DNA of 45,525 nucleotides, taken from assembly GCA_020052235.1 (NCBI GenBank), contig JAGVPM010000140.1, positions 1 through 45,525 on the forward strand, given 5' to 3'. The notes under the pieces are model-generated. The model was not told where the DNA came from, ran no database searches, and saw nothing but the letters and a program-made list of their open reading frames with translations. Origin of the DNA: Candidatus Goldiibacteriota bacterium (GTDB lineage: Bacteria; Oederibacteriota; JAAXVQ01). The position numbers and the translations under genes are program-made. Every line of letters starts with the position of its first letter. The stretch's first letter is position 1. Shown here piece by piece: positions 26,136 to 34,152 of the stretch.

Positions 26136-27125
26136 TCAGCCAGTTTTTTTAATAACCACGGCGCGATACGTCGTGATAAAGGTTTCCAACAACGTGGGAT
26201 CGAATTGTTTTCCGGCGTCTTGGCGCATGCGGTCCAACACGCGTTCCTGGGCGGGAACGTCGTACGCGGTTGCCGACAGCCGGTTGTCAAACGCATCGGC
26301 AATGGCAATGATCCGCGAAAACAATGGAATGGCGTCCCCGGCCAAATTGTCCGGGTACCCGCGTCCATTAAACCACTCGTGATGATGCCGGATGACTTTA
26401 TCCCCGCCGGCAATGCAGTGCAATGGCCGGATAATATTTTCCCCCATCAAAGGATGAATCTTCGCCATTTCTTCCTCGGATTCACTCAAGCGGGTCTTTT
26501 TCAATAAAATGGTTTCCGGCAGCGCCAATTTGCCAATGTCGTGCAAAAGCGCCAAAAACTCCAAATCCCGCAGTTCATTTTCATTCAACCCCATTTTTTT
26601 TGCCAGCAGCAGCACGTAGCACGCCACGCGGGCCGAGTGCGCGGAAGTATTTTCATCGCGCGTCCCGATGGTTGAAAACAACGCCTGCACCGCATCCATA
26701 AGCAGAGGAACCATCTCCGGTTTGATGGTTTGCGGCGAAACTTCTTCCGGAGCTTGCGTGGGCTCGGTATCGTTGAGAATGCGGTTTACGGATTTGTACA
26801 GTTCCTCCAACGCAAAGGGTTTCAACAAAAGATCCCGGATTCCGGCTTTAAAAAGCCGGGCCGTGCTGTCAATGGTGGCATGGGCCGTGAGCACAATGAC
26901 CGGAATCTTTTCCCCCCATTTTTGCAAAGAACGCACCAATTCCAATCCGTCCATGCGCGGCATGCGCAGGTCGGTCAAAATCAAAGCATATTTATTTTCA
27001 CGCATCAGCGCCAGGGCTTCGAACCCGTCTTCAGCCGCGTCGACTTTATGACCTTCGTTTTCCAGGGCCAACGTCACGGCCGTGCGCAAATTTTTTTCAT
27101 CATCCACCAGCAAAATACGGGGCAT
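26136..27125 (-). CDS. Response regulator with HD-GYP output domain
   Basis: A 329-residue protein. The receiver domain (1-115) has the acidic pocket DDE, phosphorylation site Asp52 (LTDLRMP), Thr80 and Lys102 (LLKPF). A linker leads to the HD-GYP domain, with HD (195-196, LLHDIGKLALPE), HHHEWFNGRGYPDN (247-260) and IIAIADAFD (272-280). HD-GYP proteins hydrolyse cyclic di-GMP, so phosphorylation probably lowers cyclic di-GMP and promotes motility. GAGGAGG lies six bases before the ATG at 27125; the longer frame to 27179 is not used. No partner kinase is adjacent. It is divergent from the broken CheW-type gene. Confidence 0.92.
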   Translation of the reverse strand: MPRILLVDDEKNLRTAVTLALENEGHKVDAAEDGFEALALMRENKYALILTDLRMPRMDGLELVRSLQKWGEKIPVIVLTAHATIDSTARLFKAGIRDLLLKPFALEELYKSVNRILNDTEPTQAPEEVSPQTIKPEMVPLLMDAVQALFSTIGTRDENTSAHSARVACYVLLLAKKMGLNENELRDLEFLALLHDIGKLALPETILLKKTRLSESEEEMAKIHPLMGENIIRPLHCIAGGDKVIRHHHEWFNGRGYPDNLAGDAIPLFSRIIAIADAFDNRLSATAYDVPAQERVLDRMRQDAGKQFDPTLLETFITTYRAVVIKKTG

Positions 27126-27276
27126 GGCGGACACCTCCTCATGCCAAACCAACTCTTTCCAAACTGTAAAAACGGACATACGCCGTCCCCATTAGGATCG
27201 TATCTTGGGCGGCAAATATTGAGGCTGTTTTCGTTTATTCTTAAGCGCATGGCCTGCGCCCGCCACTCTTTTTTAT

Positions 27277-27303
27277 TAAAGTATCTTTACTGCCTGGCGA
27301 AAC
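27277..27303 (+). promoter_or_regulatory. Weak sigma-28-like promoter before the broken CheW-type gene
   Basis: TAAAGTAT, 11 bases, GGCGAAAC (7 of 8 and 5 of 8 matches to the flagellar sigma consensus), about 45 bases before the start at 27350. It is offered only because the chemoreceptor at 21431 has a better match of the same kind. Confidence 0.3.
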
Positions 27304-27349
27304 TATGGATAACAGTCTGTCTCTCCAGCGTTTTATAGAGGAGGAGATC

Positions 27350-28245
27350 ATGCAGCTCAACAGCGAAATGTGGGTTATTTTTAAATTGGCCGACCGTCTT
27401 TTCGGGCTCTCGGCCGCGGATGTAAAAGAGATGGTGGCCTTGCCCGAAGTCCGCACGGTGCCCAATGCACCGGGCAGCGCGCGCGGGGTTACCAATCTGC
27501 GCGGAAAAGTTCATGTGGTTTGGGATCTGCGCCAATTGCTGGGATTAACCACCCTGCGCCAGGAAACCGATGCCTTGATCCAGGAACTGACGCAGCGGGA
27601 GCAGGACCATAAAAACTGGCTGGCTGAATTGGAACGCTCCATCCGGGAACAACGCGCGTTTACCCTCACGACCGATCCGCACAAATGCAAATTTGGAATC
27701 TGGTACGATACGTTTAAAACCGAAAACCTCATTCTCTCTTCTCTGCTGAAAAAGTTCGACGAGCCCCACCAAGCCATCGGGAAGTATCTGTTTCACTGGA
27801 CGAAATTCGTGCCGTAGCCGGCAAAGTTGACGCGCTCACAGGCAAAGTTTCTCAAGCCAGCAGTTCGCAATCGCGCGGAATCGAAGAAACCGAGACCGCC
27901 ATTACTCAGATGGATCAAGTCATCCAAGGCATGGCGGCCAATGCCGAAGAATCCGCTTCCGCGGCTGAAGAGTTGAGCGCCCAGGCACAGGAACTGACCC
28001 GCATGGTCGAAGATCTGAGCAACATCGTCGGCCTGCAAAGCAAAACGAACTATACTTCCGCGCAGCCCACGCGCCCCCAATCCAACGCCCGGCCTCTCCG
28101 TTCAGGGGCTTCCCCTGTACCTCATCCGGCCACCGCTTCAGCCAATGATTCCAATCTCAACCGCCTGGCGGCCGTAGGGCAAAGCCGCATGCTGAACCCA
28201 AAGGAAATTATCCCCCTGGACAATACGGAATTGGGGAATTTTTAA
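27350..28245 (+). pseudogene. Frameshifted CheW-CZB fused to a chemoreceptor C-terminal tail
   Basis: From the ATG at 27350 (GAGGAGGAG seven bases upstream) the first frame encodes half a CheW domain (FKLADRLFGLSAADVKEM ... NLRGKVHVVWDLR), then a CZB domain with DHKNW, HKCKFGIW and EPHQAI. It stops with TAG at 27815-27817 after a nonsense tail. The next frame over continues as a chemoreceptor descending helix (EVSVSLDEIRAVAGKVDALT, AANAEESASAAEELS) to the end EIIPLDNTELGNF at 28245. The frame change falls near 27775-27780, exactly where the last CZB zinc ligand would be and where the homology to the receptor at 19845 begins. The ascending helix, hairpin tip and membrane segments are absent. 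A deletion that joined two neighbouring genes explains both facts. A base-call error is not excluded. Confidence 0.75.
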
Positions 28246-28263
28246 CCGCCAGCCGGTTTACCG

Positions 28264-28310
28264 GGTAATAAAAAAGCCTCCTAAAAAATTCAGGAGGCTT
28301 TTTTATTACC
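28264..28310. terminator. Strong bidirectional Rho-independent terminator
   Basis: A hairpin with 19-base arms (GGTAATAAAAAAGCCTCCT and its exact complement) around a nine-base loop, with A-run and T-run on the two sides. It lies between the convergent CheW-type gene and cheX and should stop transcripts from both. Confidence 0.92.
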
Positions 28311-28321
28311 CATACTACTCA

Positions 28322-28807
28322 CTACCGCTGCTTAAGCACCACCAAATAGCAACTCTGATCGCCCAGGTTGATCATTTCCGAAACCGCCGCCTGTTCCTTG
28401 GTGATCTTGATATGTCCGGCGATAAAAAGCGGCAACCCCAAGGATGAAAGAGATATATCCCCTTCAATAGTCGTTTTACTCATCCCGGCTATGATATTAA
28501 CTGTTTCGCGGATCGCATCAGCCATATCTTCCTCGGTTAGAGGAGCGGTTGGAGATAAATTCAACAGCCTTCGGGCAATAGCCTGGCAACCGTCATCCGT
28601 GGAAACAAGTCCCAGTTGCAGGGAAAATGCTTCTCCGACCAAAGGCACCCACGCGCCCATGGTGTTGTCCCAGGGCAAATTGCTTTGCCTGGACGCTGCG
28701 GCCACACCATCGGAATTATAGGTGGTTTGTATAAACGCATGCGCGGCCGCCTTGAGAGCATCCAGCCACGTTTGCAAAGTTACGTTTTGAATTTCCATGA
28801 TTGCCAT
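28322..28807 (-). CDS. cheX: CheX-like CheY-P phosphatase
   Basis: A 161-residue protein of the CheC/CheX/FliY group. The single active-site helix DAIRETVNIIAGMSKT holds the conserved Glu and Asn (ExxN) spaced as in CheX, and ISLSSLGLPLFIAGH forms the following beta-sheet region. CheX removes phosphate from CheY-P in organisms lacking CheZ. The ATG at 28807 (AGGTGA just upstream) is preferred over 28798; the first residues are not conserved. It is transcribed from TTGACA-18-CATAAT directly upstream and ends at a shared terminator. Confidence 0.78.
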   Translation of the reverse strand: MAIMEIQNVTLQTWLDALKAAAHAFIQTTYNSDGVAAASRQSNLPWDNTMGAWVPLVGEAFSLQLGLVSTDDGCQAIARRLLNLSPTAPLTEEDMADAIRETVNIIAGMSKTTIEGDISLSSLGLPLFIAGHIKITKEQAAVSEMINLGDQSCYLVVLKQR

Positions 28808-28823
28808 AGTCACCTCAGCCGAC

Positions 28824-28853
28824 ATTATGCCATAATGCCTTTCCTGCTGTCAA
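28824..28853 (-). promoter_or_regulatory. Sigma-70-type promoter of cheX
   Basis: Minus-strand TTGACA (28853-28848), 18-base spacer, CATAAT (28829-28824). The leader to the ATG at 28807 would be only about 10 bases. Confidence 0.65.
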
Positions 28854-28975
28854 AAATTACCTCAAACAAATTTAAACCTCACATTACCAGTATCGGATGC
28901 GCTCTCCCCGGCTTAAGGTCTAAACAGGATGAAACCGGACATTCTTACTTTGGCCTTACACACCAACACTATCGC

Positions 28976-29004
28976 TTTACAATCACTTCCCGCATCCGTA
29001 TAAT
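28976..29004 (+). promoter_or_regulatory. Sigma-70-type promoter of glnS
   Basis: TTTACA (28976-28981), 17-base spacer, TATAAT (28999-29004); the start codon is 34 bases further on. Confidence 0.72.
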
Positions 29005-29037
29005 ATCAGCCTAAATTGTTTGAAGGAGTCTTTTTCC

Positions 29038-30747
29038 ATGAGTGAACAAAACAACCCCGAATCCACAGCCCCGGTACGCTCGCTGGATTTTATCCGCAAG
29101 CGCATCACCGAGGACGTAAAAACCGGTAAGAACCAAGGCCAAGTCATCACCCGGTTTCCCCCGGAGCCCAACGGCTATTTGCACATCGGGCATGCCAAAT
29201 CCATTAACATCAACTTCGGCATTGCCCGCGACTTCAACGGACGCTGCCACCTGCGCTTTGATGACACGAATCCGGAAAAAGAGGATATGGAATACATCAA
29301 CTCCATCCAAGCTGATGTGAAGTGGCTGGGATACGACTGGGGTATCCATCGTTACAACGCCTCGGATTATTTTGATAAACTATATGAGTATGCAATTGAA
29401 CTCATCAAGAACGGCAAAGCTTATGTATGCGACCTGACGGCCGACCAAGTGCGCGAGTATCGCGGCACCTTGACTGAGCCGGGCAAACCGAGTCCTTTCC
29501 GCAACCGGAGCGCCGAGGAAAGCCTGGTCCTATTTGAAAAAATGGCCACGGGCGGTTTTCCGGAGGGTGCCTGCACCCTGCGCGCCAAGATTGACATGGC
29601 CAGTCCCAACATTAACCTGCGCGACCCCGCGATCTATCGTATCAAGCACGCCTCACACCCGCACACGGGTGACAAGTGGCACATCTATCCCATGTACGAC
29701 TTTGCCCACGGCATTTCCGATGCCCTGGAGCATATCACACACTCCATTTGCACCCTGGAATTTGAAGACCACCGGCCCTTGTATGATTGGTTTTTAGACA
29801 ACATCACCATTGATTGCCACCCGCAGCAGATTGAATTTGCGCGGCTAAATCTAACTTACACGGTCATGAGCAAACGCAAACTGCTCCAACTGGTAAAAGA
29901 AAATTTTGTCAGCGGCTGGGATGATCCCCGCATGCCCACCCTCTGCGGCTTACGCCGCCGCGGTTATCCACCCCAAGCCATTATCAATTTCTGCAACCGC
30001 ATTGGTGTGGACAAAACCAACAGCACCGTTGAAATTGAAATGCTGGAATACTATGTCCGCGAAGACTTGAACAAAAGCGCGCTGCGCGTCATGGGTGTGC
30101 TGAAGCCGCTCAAAGTAGTCATTACCAACTATCCCGAGAATCAAGTCGAGGAATTCACGGCTGAAAACAACCCGGAAGACGCAACTGCCGGAACACGCAG
30201 CATTTCTTTTTCGCGCACGCTATATATTGAACAAGAAGATTTCCGTGAAGATCCGCCCAAGGGTTATTTCCGCCTCTCCCCAGGTAAAGAAGTTCGCCTG
30301 AAACATACGTATTACATCACCTGCCAAGAAGTCCTCAAAGACGCGGATGGAAAGATTGTTGAATTGCACTGCACCTACGACCCCGAATCCCGCGGCGGCA
30401 GCACACCGGACAACCGCAAGGTTCAAGGCACGCTGCACTGGGTCTCGGCTCAGCATGCAGTGGAGGCGGACGTATACTGGTATGAACATTTGTTTTCCAA
30501 GGCCAATGCCGACGATGTGCCCGAGGGACAACCGTTTACCGTAAATCTAAATCCTAATTCCCTAACCGTACTGACTGGCTGTAAAGTTGAACCCGGCCTG
30601 GCCAATGCCAAACCCGGGAACCGGTTCCAATTCCTGCGGCAGGGATATTTCAATGTGGATTTGGATTCCAAACCTGGACACTTGATGTTTAACCGCATTG
30701 TGGGCCTGAAAGACACTTGGGGTAAAGCGGAGAAAAAGCAAAAATAA
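29038..30747 (+). CDS. glnS: Glutaminyl-tRNA synthetase
   Basis: A 569-residue class I synthetase. [17 protein letters not shown] contains the ATP motif HIGH (49-52) and [13 protein letters not shown] the KMSKS-type motif (MSKRK). DDTNPEKE, the GlnRS-specific [18 protein letters not shown] and the two-barrel anticodon-binding domain (from about residue 350) all match bacterial GlnS at its usual length. It charges tRNA-Gln with glutamine directly, so this organism need not rely on the transamidation route. AAGGAG lies before the ATG at 29038. It is monocistronic; the first hairpin of a composite repeat with a following T-rich run begins 9 bases after the stop and may terminate it. Confidence 0.97.
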   Translation: MSEQNNPESTAPVRSLDFIRKRITEDVKTGKNQGQVITRFPPEPNGYLHIGHAKSININFGIARDFNGRCHLRFDDTNPEKEDMEYINSIQADVKWLGYDWGIHRYNASDYFDKLYEYAIELIKNGKAYVCDLTADQVREYRGTLTEPGKPSPFRNRSAEESLVLFEKMATGGFPEGACTLRAKIDMASPNINLRDPAIYRIKHASHPHTGDKWHIYPMYDFAHGISDALEHITHSICTLEFEDHRPLYDWFLDNITIDCHPQQIEFARLNLTYTVMSKRKLLQLVKENFVSGWDDPRMPTLCGLRRRGYPPQAIINFCNRIGVDKTNSTVEIEMLEYYVREDLNKSALRVMGVLKPLKVVITNYPENQVEEFTAENNPEDATAGTRSISFSRTLYIEQEDFREDPPKGYFRLSPGKEVRLKHTYYITCQEVLKDADGKIVELHCTYDPESRGGSTPDNRKVQGTLHWVSAQHAVEADVYWYEHLFSKANADDVPEGQPFTVNLNPNSLTVLTGCKVEPGLANAKPGNRFQFLRQGYFNVDLDSKPGHLMFNRIVGLKDTWGKAEKKQK

Positions 30748-30756
30748 ATGTTTAGT

Positions 30757-30843
30757 TTGTCATTCCCGTGAAAACGGGAATCCAGGAGGTTTTCTTTTTT
30801 AAATGTTTTATGCTTCCATGGGGGCACGGCAGGCCGTGCCCCC
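30757..30843 (+). repeat. Composite palindromic repeat, copy A
   Basis: Two hairpins in fixed order: TTCCCGT-GAAA-ACGGGAA (30763-30780) within TGTCATTCCCGTG...ATCCA, then a T-rich spacer, then GGGGGCACGGC-AG-GCCGTGCCCCC (30820-30843). A similar pair in the same orientation is at 32388-32475 and an inverted, eroded one at 31678-31747. Confidence 0.88.
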
Positions 30844-30899
30844 GCTTGAATAATCTCGCTTTTCATGTCAACACCCATACTGGCACTCAATCGTACATT

Positions 30900-31550
30900 T
30901 TACGTTTTCCGATTTCGCCTAGCCTGCCGTCTATCCGCGCTTAGCCATTCCATATAATCATCCACCAAACCTAGAGAGACATCGATAAGATCTTCCGCTT
31001 GTTCACGCGTCACCTTTTTCCCATGAACCGCCATGTTGCATAAACTAATTATATTTGTTATCAATTTATGTTGTTCCGCCGATAAAATCTTCTGCTCATA
31101 TAACTTGCGTGATACCATACCCGCGCTTTCGCCTGAGCACCTTGAACCGCCAGAACCTTCGGAATAATTTTTAAGAATATTTTCTATTTCCATACGTAAG
31201 CCCGCTAAAGCCAAATTCGGATCTTGTTCAGCCAAAACGCGATATTTGGAAAAGTCGAAGCCTGAAGGCGAAGGTGAGAGACCACGATTAAGCATGATCG
31301 CGTTCGCTTTATTCAGTGGAATGGTTGGAGCGGATTTACCGGGAATCGCATCCGCCTTCTTCTGTTGGGCTTTTTCCGAGAGCTTTTTAGTTTCTTGAAT
31401 TTCAGCCGAGATACCACCAGGAAGAACTACTTTTTGCAGACGTCCTAAAAAACTCTGGATTTGAGGCTTAAAGGCAGCGACTAAAATTAAAACTGTAATT
31501 GACCAGGCTAAAACAGTCAAATATTTCAAAATTAGTTCAGCAATTCCCAT
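30900..31550 (-). CDS. Membrane-anchored DUF4145/HEPN-like protein
   Basis: A 216-residue protein with one N-terminal membrane helix (about 8-27), a charged linker (ETKKLSEKAQQKKAD) and a helical C-terminal domain. The domain shows NLALAGLRMEIENILKNY, then LYEQKILSAEQHKLITNIISL and CNMAVHGKKVTREQAEDLID. The arrangement (LR..IE.iL ... N..vHG) is that of DUF4145, a HEPN-superfamily domain found in defence and restriction islands. GGGAGGG lies close before the ATG. The region is AT-rich compared with its neighbours and lies between copies A and B of the composite repeat. The function is unknown. Confidence 0.6.
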   Translation of the reverse strand: MGIAELILKYLTVLAWSITVLILVAAFKPQIQSFLGRLQKVVLPGGISAEIQETKKLSEKAQQKKADAIPGKSAPTIPLNKANAIMLNRGLSPSPSGFDFSKYRVLAEQDPNLALAGLRMEIENILKNYSEGSGGSRCSGESAGMVSRKLYEQKILSAEQHKLITNIISLCNMAVHGKKVTREQAEDLIDVSLGLVDDYMEWLSADRRQARRNRKT

Positions 31551-31677
31551 TTACCCTCCCAAGCATCAACGTTATATCACGATTGCTAAAACGCCGGAAT
31601 ACATACTAAGGAATATAATGAATCTTGCTTGAGTTTGCAATTTAAAACAGGTTATTTTGATAGCTGAGGATCAACCC

Positions 31678-31747
31678 GGACACGTCATGCCGTGCCCTCA
31701 CCAGTACAAGCCAAAATCTCTGGATGCCCGTTTTCACGGGAATGACA
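31678..31747 (-). repeat. Composite palindromic repeat, copy B (inverted, eroded)
   Basis: Read on the minus strand, TGTCATTCCCGTGAAAACGG (one further base change in the stem) is followed after about 25 bases by GAGGGCACGGCATGACGTGT. It has the same order of parts as copies A and C but opposite orientation. It separates the DUF4145-like gene from the ORF6N gene. Confidence 0.75.
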
Positions 31748-31775
31748 ATAATTAAGATGTATCCGATTATTTGGT

Positions 31776-32291
31776 TTACTTTATTTTCTTCTTCCCAATC
31801 TCCTCATTCAGCAGAAAATGAATCGCATCAAACGCCACGTCAATTCTTTGTTTGTGGCCCAACGATTGATTTTGCAAAATATTGACCTGTTCTTGGATGC
31901 TCTTTGCATTAATCATGATGCCGCGTGTGTGTGTAAAAATTCGCATGATCTGAATATTAACTTGGATAGCCCGCTCGCTATTTAACACGCTGGATAACAT
32001 GGCCACTCCGTTTTCTGTAAAGGCCTGCGGAAGATACCTACGTCCGCCTTTCTTTGAGGTTCCATTTTGGAACCTCAAACCCGAAAACTCTTGAAAAGTA
32101 AGCTTAAACATGAAATCCGCAGGGAATCTTTTCGCGTTTCGTAAAACTGCCTTATTCAAATTTTTGGTTTGCGTTCCATACAATTCAGCCAAATCCTGAT
32201 CCAGCATAATTTTTTGTTCACGCAGGGTATATATTCGCCGGGCAATTTCTTTTTCAGTAAAAACCGCTATAGTTTTAGGGGCGCGGGGCAT
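31776..32291 (-). CDS. ORF6N-domain DNA-binding protein
   Basis: A 171-residue protein matching the ORF6N (KilA-N-related) domain: IARRIYTLREQKIMLDQDLA then ELYGTQTKNLNKAVLRNAKRFP, MFKLTFQEF and the ENGVAMLSSVLNSERAIQVN segment are all typical. The C-terminus is helical. Such proteins derive from phages and occur singly in many bacterial genomes, where their role is usually unknown. AGGAGG precedes the ATG by eight bases. It lies between copies B and C of the composite repeat. Confidence 0.88.
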   Translation of the reverse strand: MPRAPKTIAVFTEKEIARRIYTLREQKIMLDQDLAELYGTQTKNLNKAVLRNAKRFPADFMFKLTFQEFSGLRFQNGTSKKGGRRYLPQAFTENGVAMLSSVLNSERAIQVNIQIMRIFTHTRGIMINAKSIQEQVNILQNQSLGHKQRIDVAFDAIHFLLNEEIGKKKIK

Positions 32292-32387
32292 CTGAGTATC
32301 CTCCTGAATGAATAATGTTTAAAATTATTTAGACCGATTAAAAAGGAAAAAGTCGCATTTAAATGAAGTGAAATTTTATCCGTAGGC

Positions 32388-32475
32388 TGTCATTCCCGTG
32401 AAAACGGGAATCCAAGGTGTTTTTTTTTTAATAAGTTTATGCTTCCAGAGGGGCACGGCAGGCCGTGCCCCTACG
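32388..32475 (+). repeat. Composite palindromic repeat, copy C
   Basis: Same order as copy A: TTCCCGTGAAAACGGGAA (32393-32410), a run of T, TTATGCTTCCA and the dyad GGGGCACGGC-AG-GCCGTGCCCC (32450-32471) followed by CTAC. The CTAC (GTAG on the minus strand) supplies the TAG stop codon of the receiver gene. Confidence 0.88.
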
Positions 32476-32827
32476 CCCCCAGCACTTCCCCAATCACCCG
32501 TTTCAATTCCTTCAACTCAAACGGTTTCGGCAAGCACGCCGCTGCCCCGGCCCGAATTGCCAGTACTTCCAACTCGCGAGAGAGACACCCGGAATAAAAA
32601 ATGACTTTCGGCGGTTTGGACAGTTGATGCAAAAATTCCAAAAAATCCAGCCCATTCACAAACGGCATCTGATAATCGGTAATCACCAAATCCGGCATGC
32701 ATTGATCCATAAGCGCCAAAGCCTGGGGTACTGAGTAAGCGGCAGTTACCGCATAGTCCGCTTCCAGGGCCAAACGCAGGCTTTCCAAGAGAAAATGATG
32801 GTCATCGACAATGAGAATACGCGGCAT
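32471..32827 (-). CDS. Single-domain response regulator (receiver only)
   Basis: A 118-residue receiver: acidic pair DD (8-9), phosphorylation site Asp51 (LVITDYQMP), Thr/Ser position in FYSGC and Lys (LPKPF). It has no output domain, and a receiver is about 118 residues long, so it may work like CheY or Spo0F. Its TAG stop is made by the composite repeat, so the protein could once have been longer. AAGGG lies before the ATG. It is divergent from the XRE gene with two direct-repeat dyads between them. Confidence 0.87.
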   Translation of the reverse strand: MPRILIVDDHHFLLESLRLALEADYAVTAAYSVPQALALMDQCMPDLVITDYQMPFVNGLDFLEFLHQLSKPPKVIFYSGCLSRELEVLAIRAGAAACLPKPFELKELKRVIGEVLGA

Positions 32828-32845
32828 GGGCGACCCTTCGATAAT

Positions 32846-32933
32846 CAGTTACTTATTTACTGTATTTAGCCACAGTCTCCGTTTGCCGTCAATATATATT
32901 TGAAACGTATTTGCAGTTTACTTATTTACTATA
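32846..32933. promoter_or_regulatory. Two direct copies of a CAGTTACTTATTTACTG dyad
   Basis: CAGTTACTTATTTACTG (32846-32862) and CAGTTTACTTATTTACT (32914-32930) share almost all bases and each has dyad ends (CAGT...ACTG). They lie between the divergent receiver and XRE genes, so they are candidate binding sites of the XRE protein. Confidence 0.5.
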
Positions 32934-32952
32934 AAAGCATATTTTCCACAAC

Positions 32953-33264
32953 ATGCCAACCCGATCCAAGGAAAAAAATATACTTCAAACGTCCTTCGGA
33001 CACGTCGTCCGCACACTACGCTACAAGCTCAATCTTACCCAGGATGAACTGGCCGAACGCGCCGGATTAAACCGTGCCTATATCGGCGACCTTGAATTGG
33101 GCGGACGAAACTTATCCCTCCGCAACATCCTGCGGCTCTCCGTCGCCCTGGAAGTCACGCCGGAAAAATTCATGGGATTGTTTGCCAAACAATTAAAGCA
33201 GGAGAAAAAAGATTTTGATTTAAAAGATTATTTGGAAAAAAGCAAGTGGGTGGAACGGGGATAG
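32953..33264 (+). CDS. XRE-family helix-turn-helix regulator
   Basis: A 103-residue protein with a standard XRE helix-turn-helix: VVRTLRYKLNLTQDELAERA, then GLNRAYIGDLELGGRNLSL and ILRLSVALEVTPEKF (about residues 17-76). The C-terminal 25 residues are charged and helical. Such proteins repress their own genes and their neighbours. No ribosome-binding site precedes the ATG. Its 3' end faces the HEPN gene and is 16 bases away. It could regulate the receiver gene, the HEPN/nucleotidyltransferase pair, or both. Confidence 0.88.
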   Translation: MPTRSKEKNILQTSFGHVVRTLRYKLNLTQDELAERAGLNRAYIGDLELGGRNLSLRNILRLSVALEVTPEKFMGLFAKQLKQEKKDFDLKDYLEKSKWVERG

Positions 33265-33280
33265 CTACAATACCTTCGCT

Positions 33281-33667
33281 TCAGGCTCTGCTCTCCACCC
33301 AGGTACGAATCTCCTTAAGAAGCTTCCGTACTGCTGTTTTATCAAGAGGCTCTTCAGATTCCAAAGGGAAAACGTCGTATCGGAATTCCACGGCAAAAGG
33401 AGTCAAAACCCTCACTTCGTCAAAATGTTCGGGAATCTGAATCCCCTGCTCTTTGGCCAAATCGATCAATTCAGCCAAACGATGCGTCATCGGATACGTT
33501 TTCCCCTCGGCCGCAAATAATGCCTTTAAATATTTTTCAGCAGCCTGTTGCGCGTGGAATCCGAATATTTCAAGCGGTGCGCCGGCATCCGCCAGCAATT
33601 TATCCAAAACATATTCATCCTGGGAAGCTTTTTGCAGCAAAAGGGCAAAGAGCTTAGGCTGCGGCAT
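33281..33667 (-). CDS. HEPN-domain protein of a HEPN/nucleotidyltransferase pair
   Basis: A 128-residue helical protein with the HEPN core FHAQQAAEKYLKALFAAEG, HRLAELIDLA and VEFRYDVFP. This type accompanies MNT-type nucleotidyltransferases in two-gene modules. The RX4-6H RNase motif of HepT toxins is not visible, so toxicity is unproven. The ATG at 33667 overlaps the partner gene by 14 bases and has AAGGA upstream; the frame to 33772 is not used. Related PF05168 members are not always toxins. Confidence 0.87.
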   Translation of the reverse strand: MPQPKLFALLLQKASQDEYVLDKLLADAGAPLEIFGFHAQQAAEKYLKALFAAEGKTYPMTHRLAELIDLAKEQGIQIPEHFDEVRVLTPFAVEFRYDVFPLESEEPLDKTAVRKLLKEIRTWVESRA

Positions 33668-33971
33668 GGAGTATTTTTCCTTCTTGTGCCGCATTAAAGA
33701 AAATAGTCCCCGGCACATGGGACCACTCCGCATAATTTTTTCGGCTGGTAACCACAACATCCACCGGCACACGCAAAGAACGGAGTGCGTCGCTTAGCCG
33801 GATCATTTCCTTCCGGCGCGCCGTTACCATGGGCTCAATGACCAGAATATCCAAATCACTATTATCACCGGCCGCGCCGCGTGCGTGCGAACCAAATAAA
33901 ATGATGGTTGAGTCCGGAGCTGCCTGCCGCAACCGGGCCGTCACCTCCAAAATAATTGTTTCGGAAATCAT
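33654..33971 (-). CDS. MNT-type nucleotidyltransferase
   Basis: A 105-residue minimal nucleotidyltransferase with the active-site motif GSHARGAAGDNSDLDILV (GS-x10-DxD) and the third acidic residue in VPVDVVV. Enzymes of this type add AMP to a partner; in the MntA/HepT systems this silences a HEPN toxin. All catalytic residues are present. It is the first gene of the pair and overlaps the HEPN gene by 14 bases. A separate receiver and XRE gene stand on the other side. Confidence 0.9.
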   Translation of the reverse strand: MISETIILEVTARLRQAAPDSTIILFGSHARGAAGDNSDLDILVIEPMVTARRKEMIRLSDALRSLRVPVDVVVTSRKNYAEWSHVPGTIFFNAAQEGKILHAAA

Positions 33972-34092
33972 GGTTGACTCCTTAAACTGATTTGCTGATT
34001 AACTTCCACGAAAAGCATGACAAATTTTAGCTTTTCTCCGCCCTTTTCGCAAGATTTATTGCATTGATGCTGCCAGACATGAACTTACGATT

Positions 34093-34107
34093 TTCGTGCC
34101 TGGCACC
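34093..34107. repeat. Short palindromic repeat, copy 2 (TTCGTGCCTGGCACC)
   Basis: Exact copy of the 15-mer at 1444-1458, in the 181-base gap between the nucleotidyltransferase gene and the phosphofructokinase gene. Confidence 0.6.
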
Positions 34108-34126
34108 ATCCCTGCCGATTGAGCAA

Positions 34127-34150
34127 GGGCGCAATAAATTGCGCCCCTAC
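34127..34150. repeat. REP-like palindrome, GGGCGCAAT family
   Basis: GGGCGCAAT-AA-ATTGCGCCC followed by CTAC (GTAG on the other strand). The foot ends two bases from the TAA stop of the phosphofructokinase gene. Confidence 0.8.
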
Positions 34151-34152
34151 GT

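Noticed and set aside
30757-32475. CRISPR array
   Set aside because: Only three copies with different orientation and intervals of more than 600 bases containing genes; no regular spacers.
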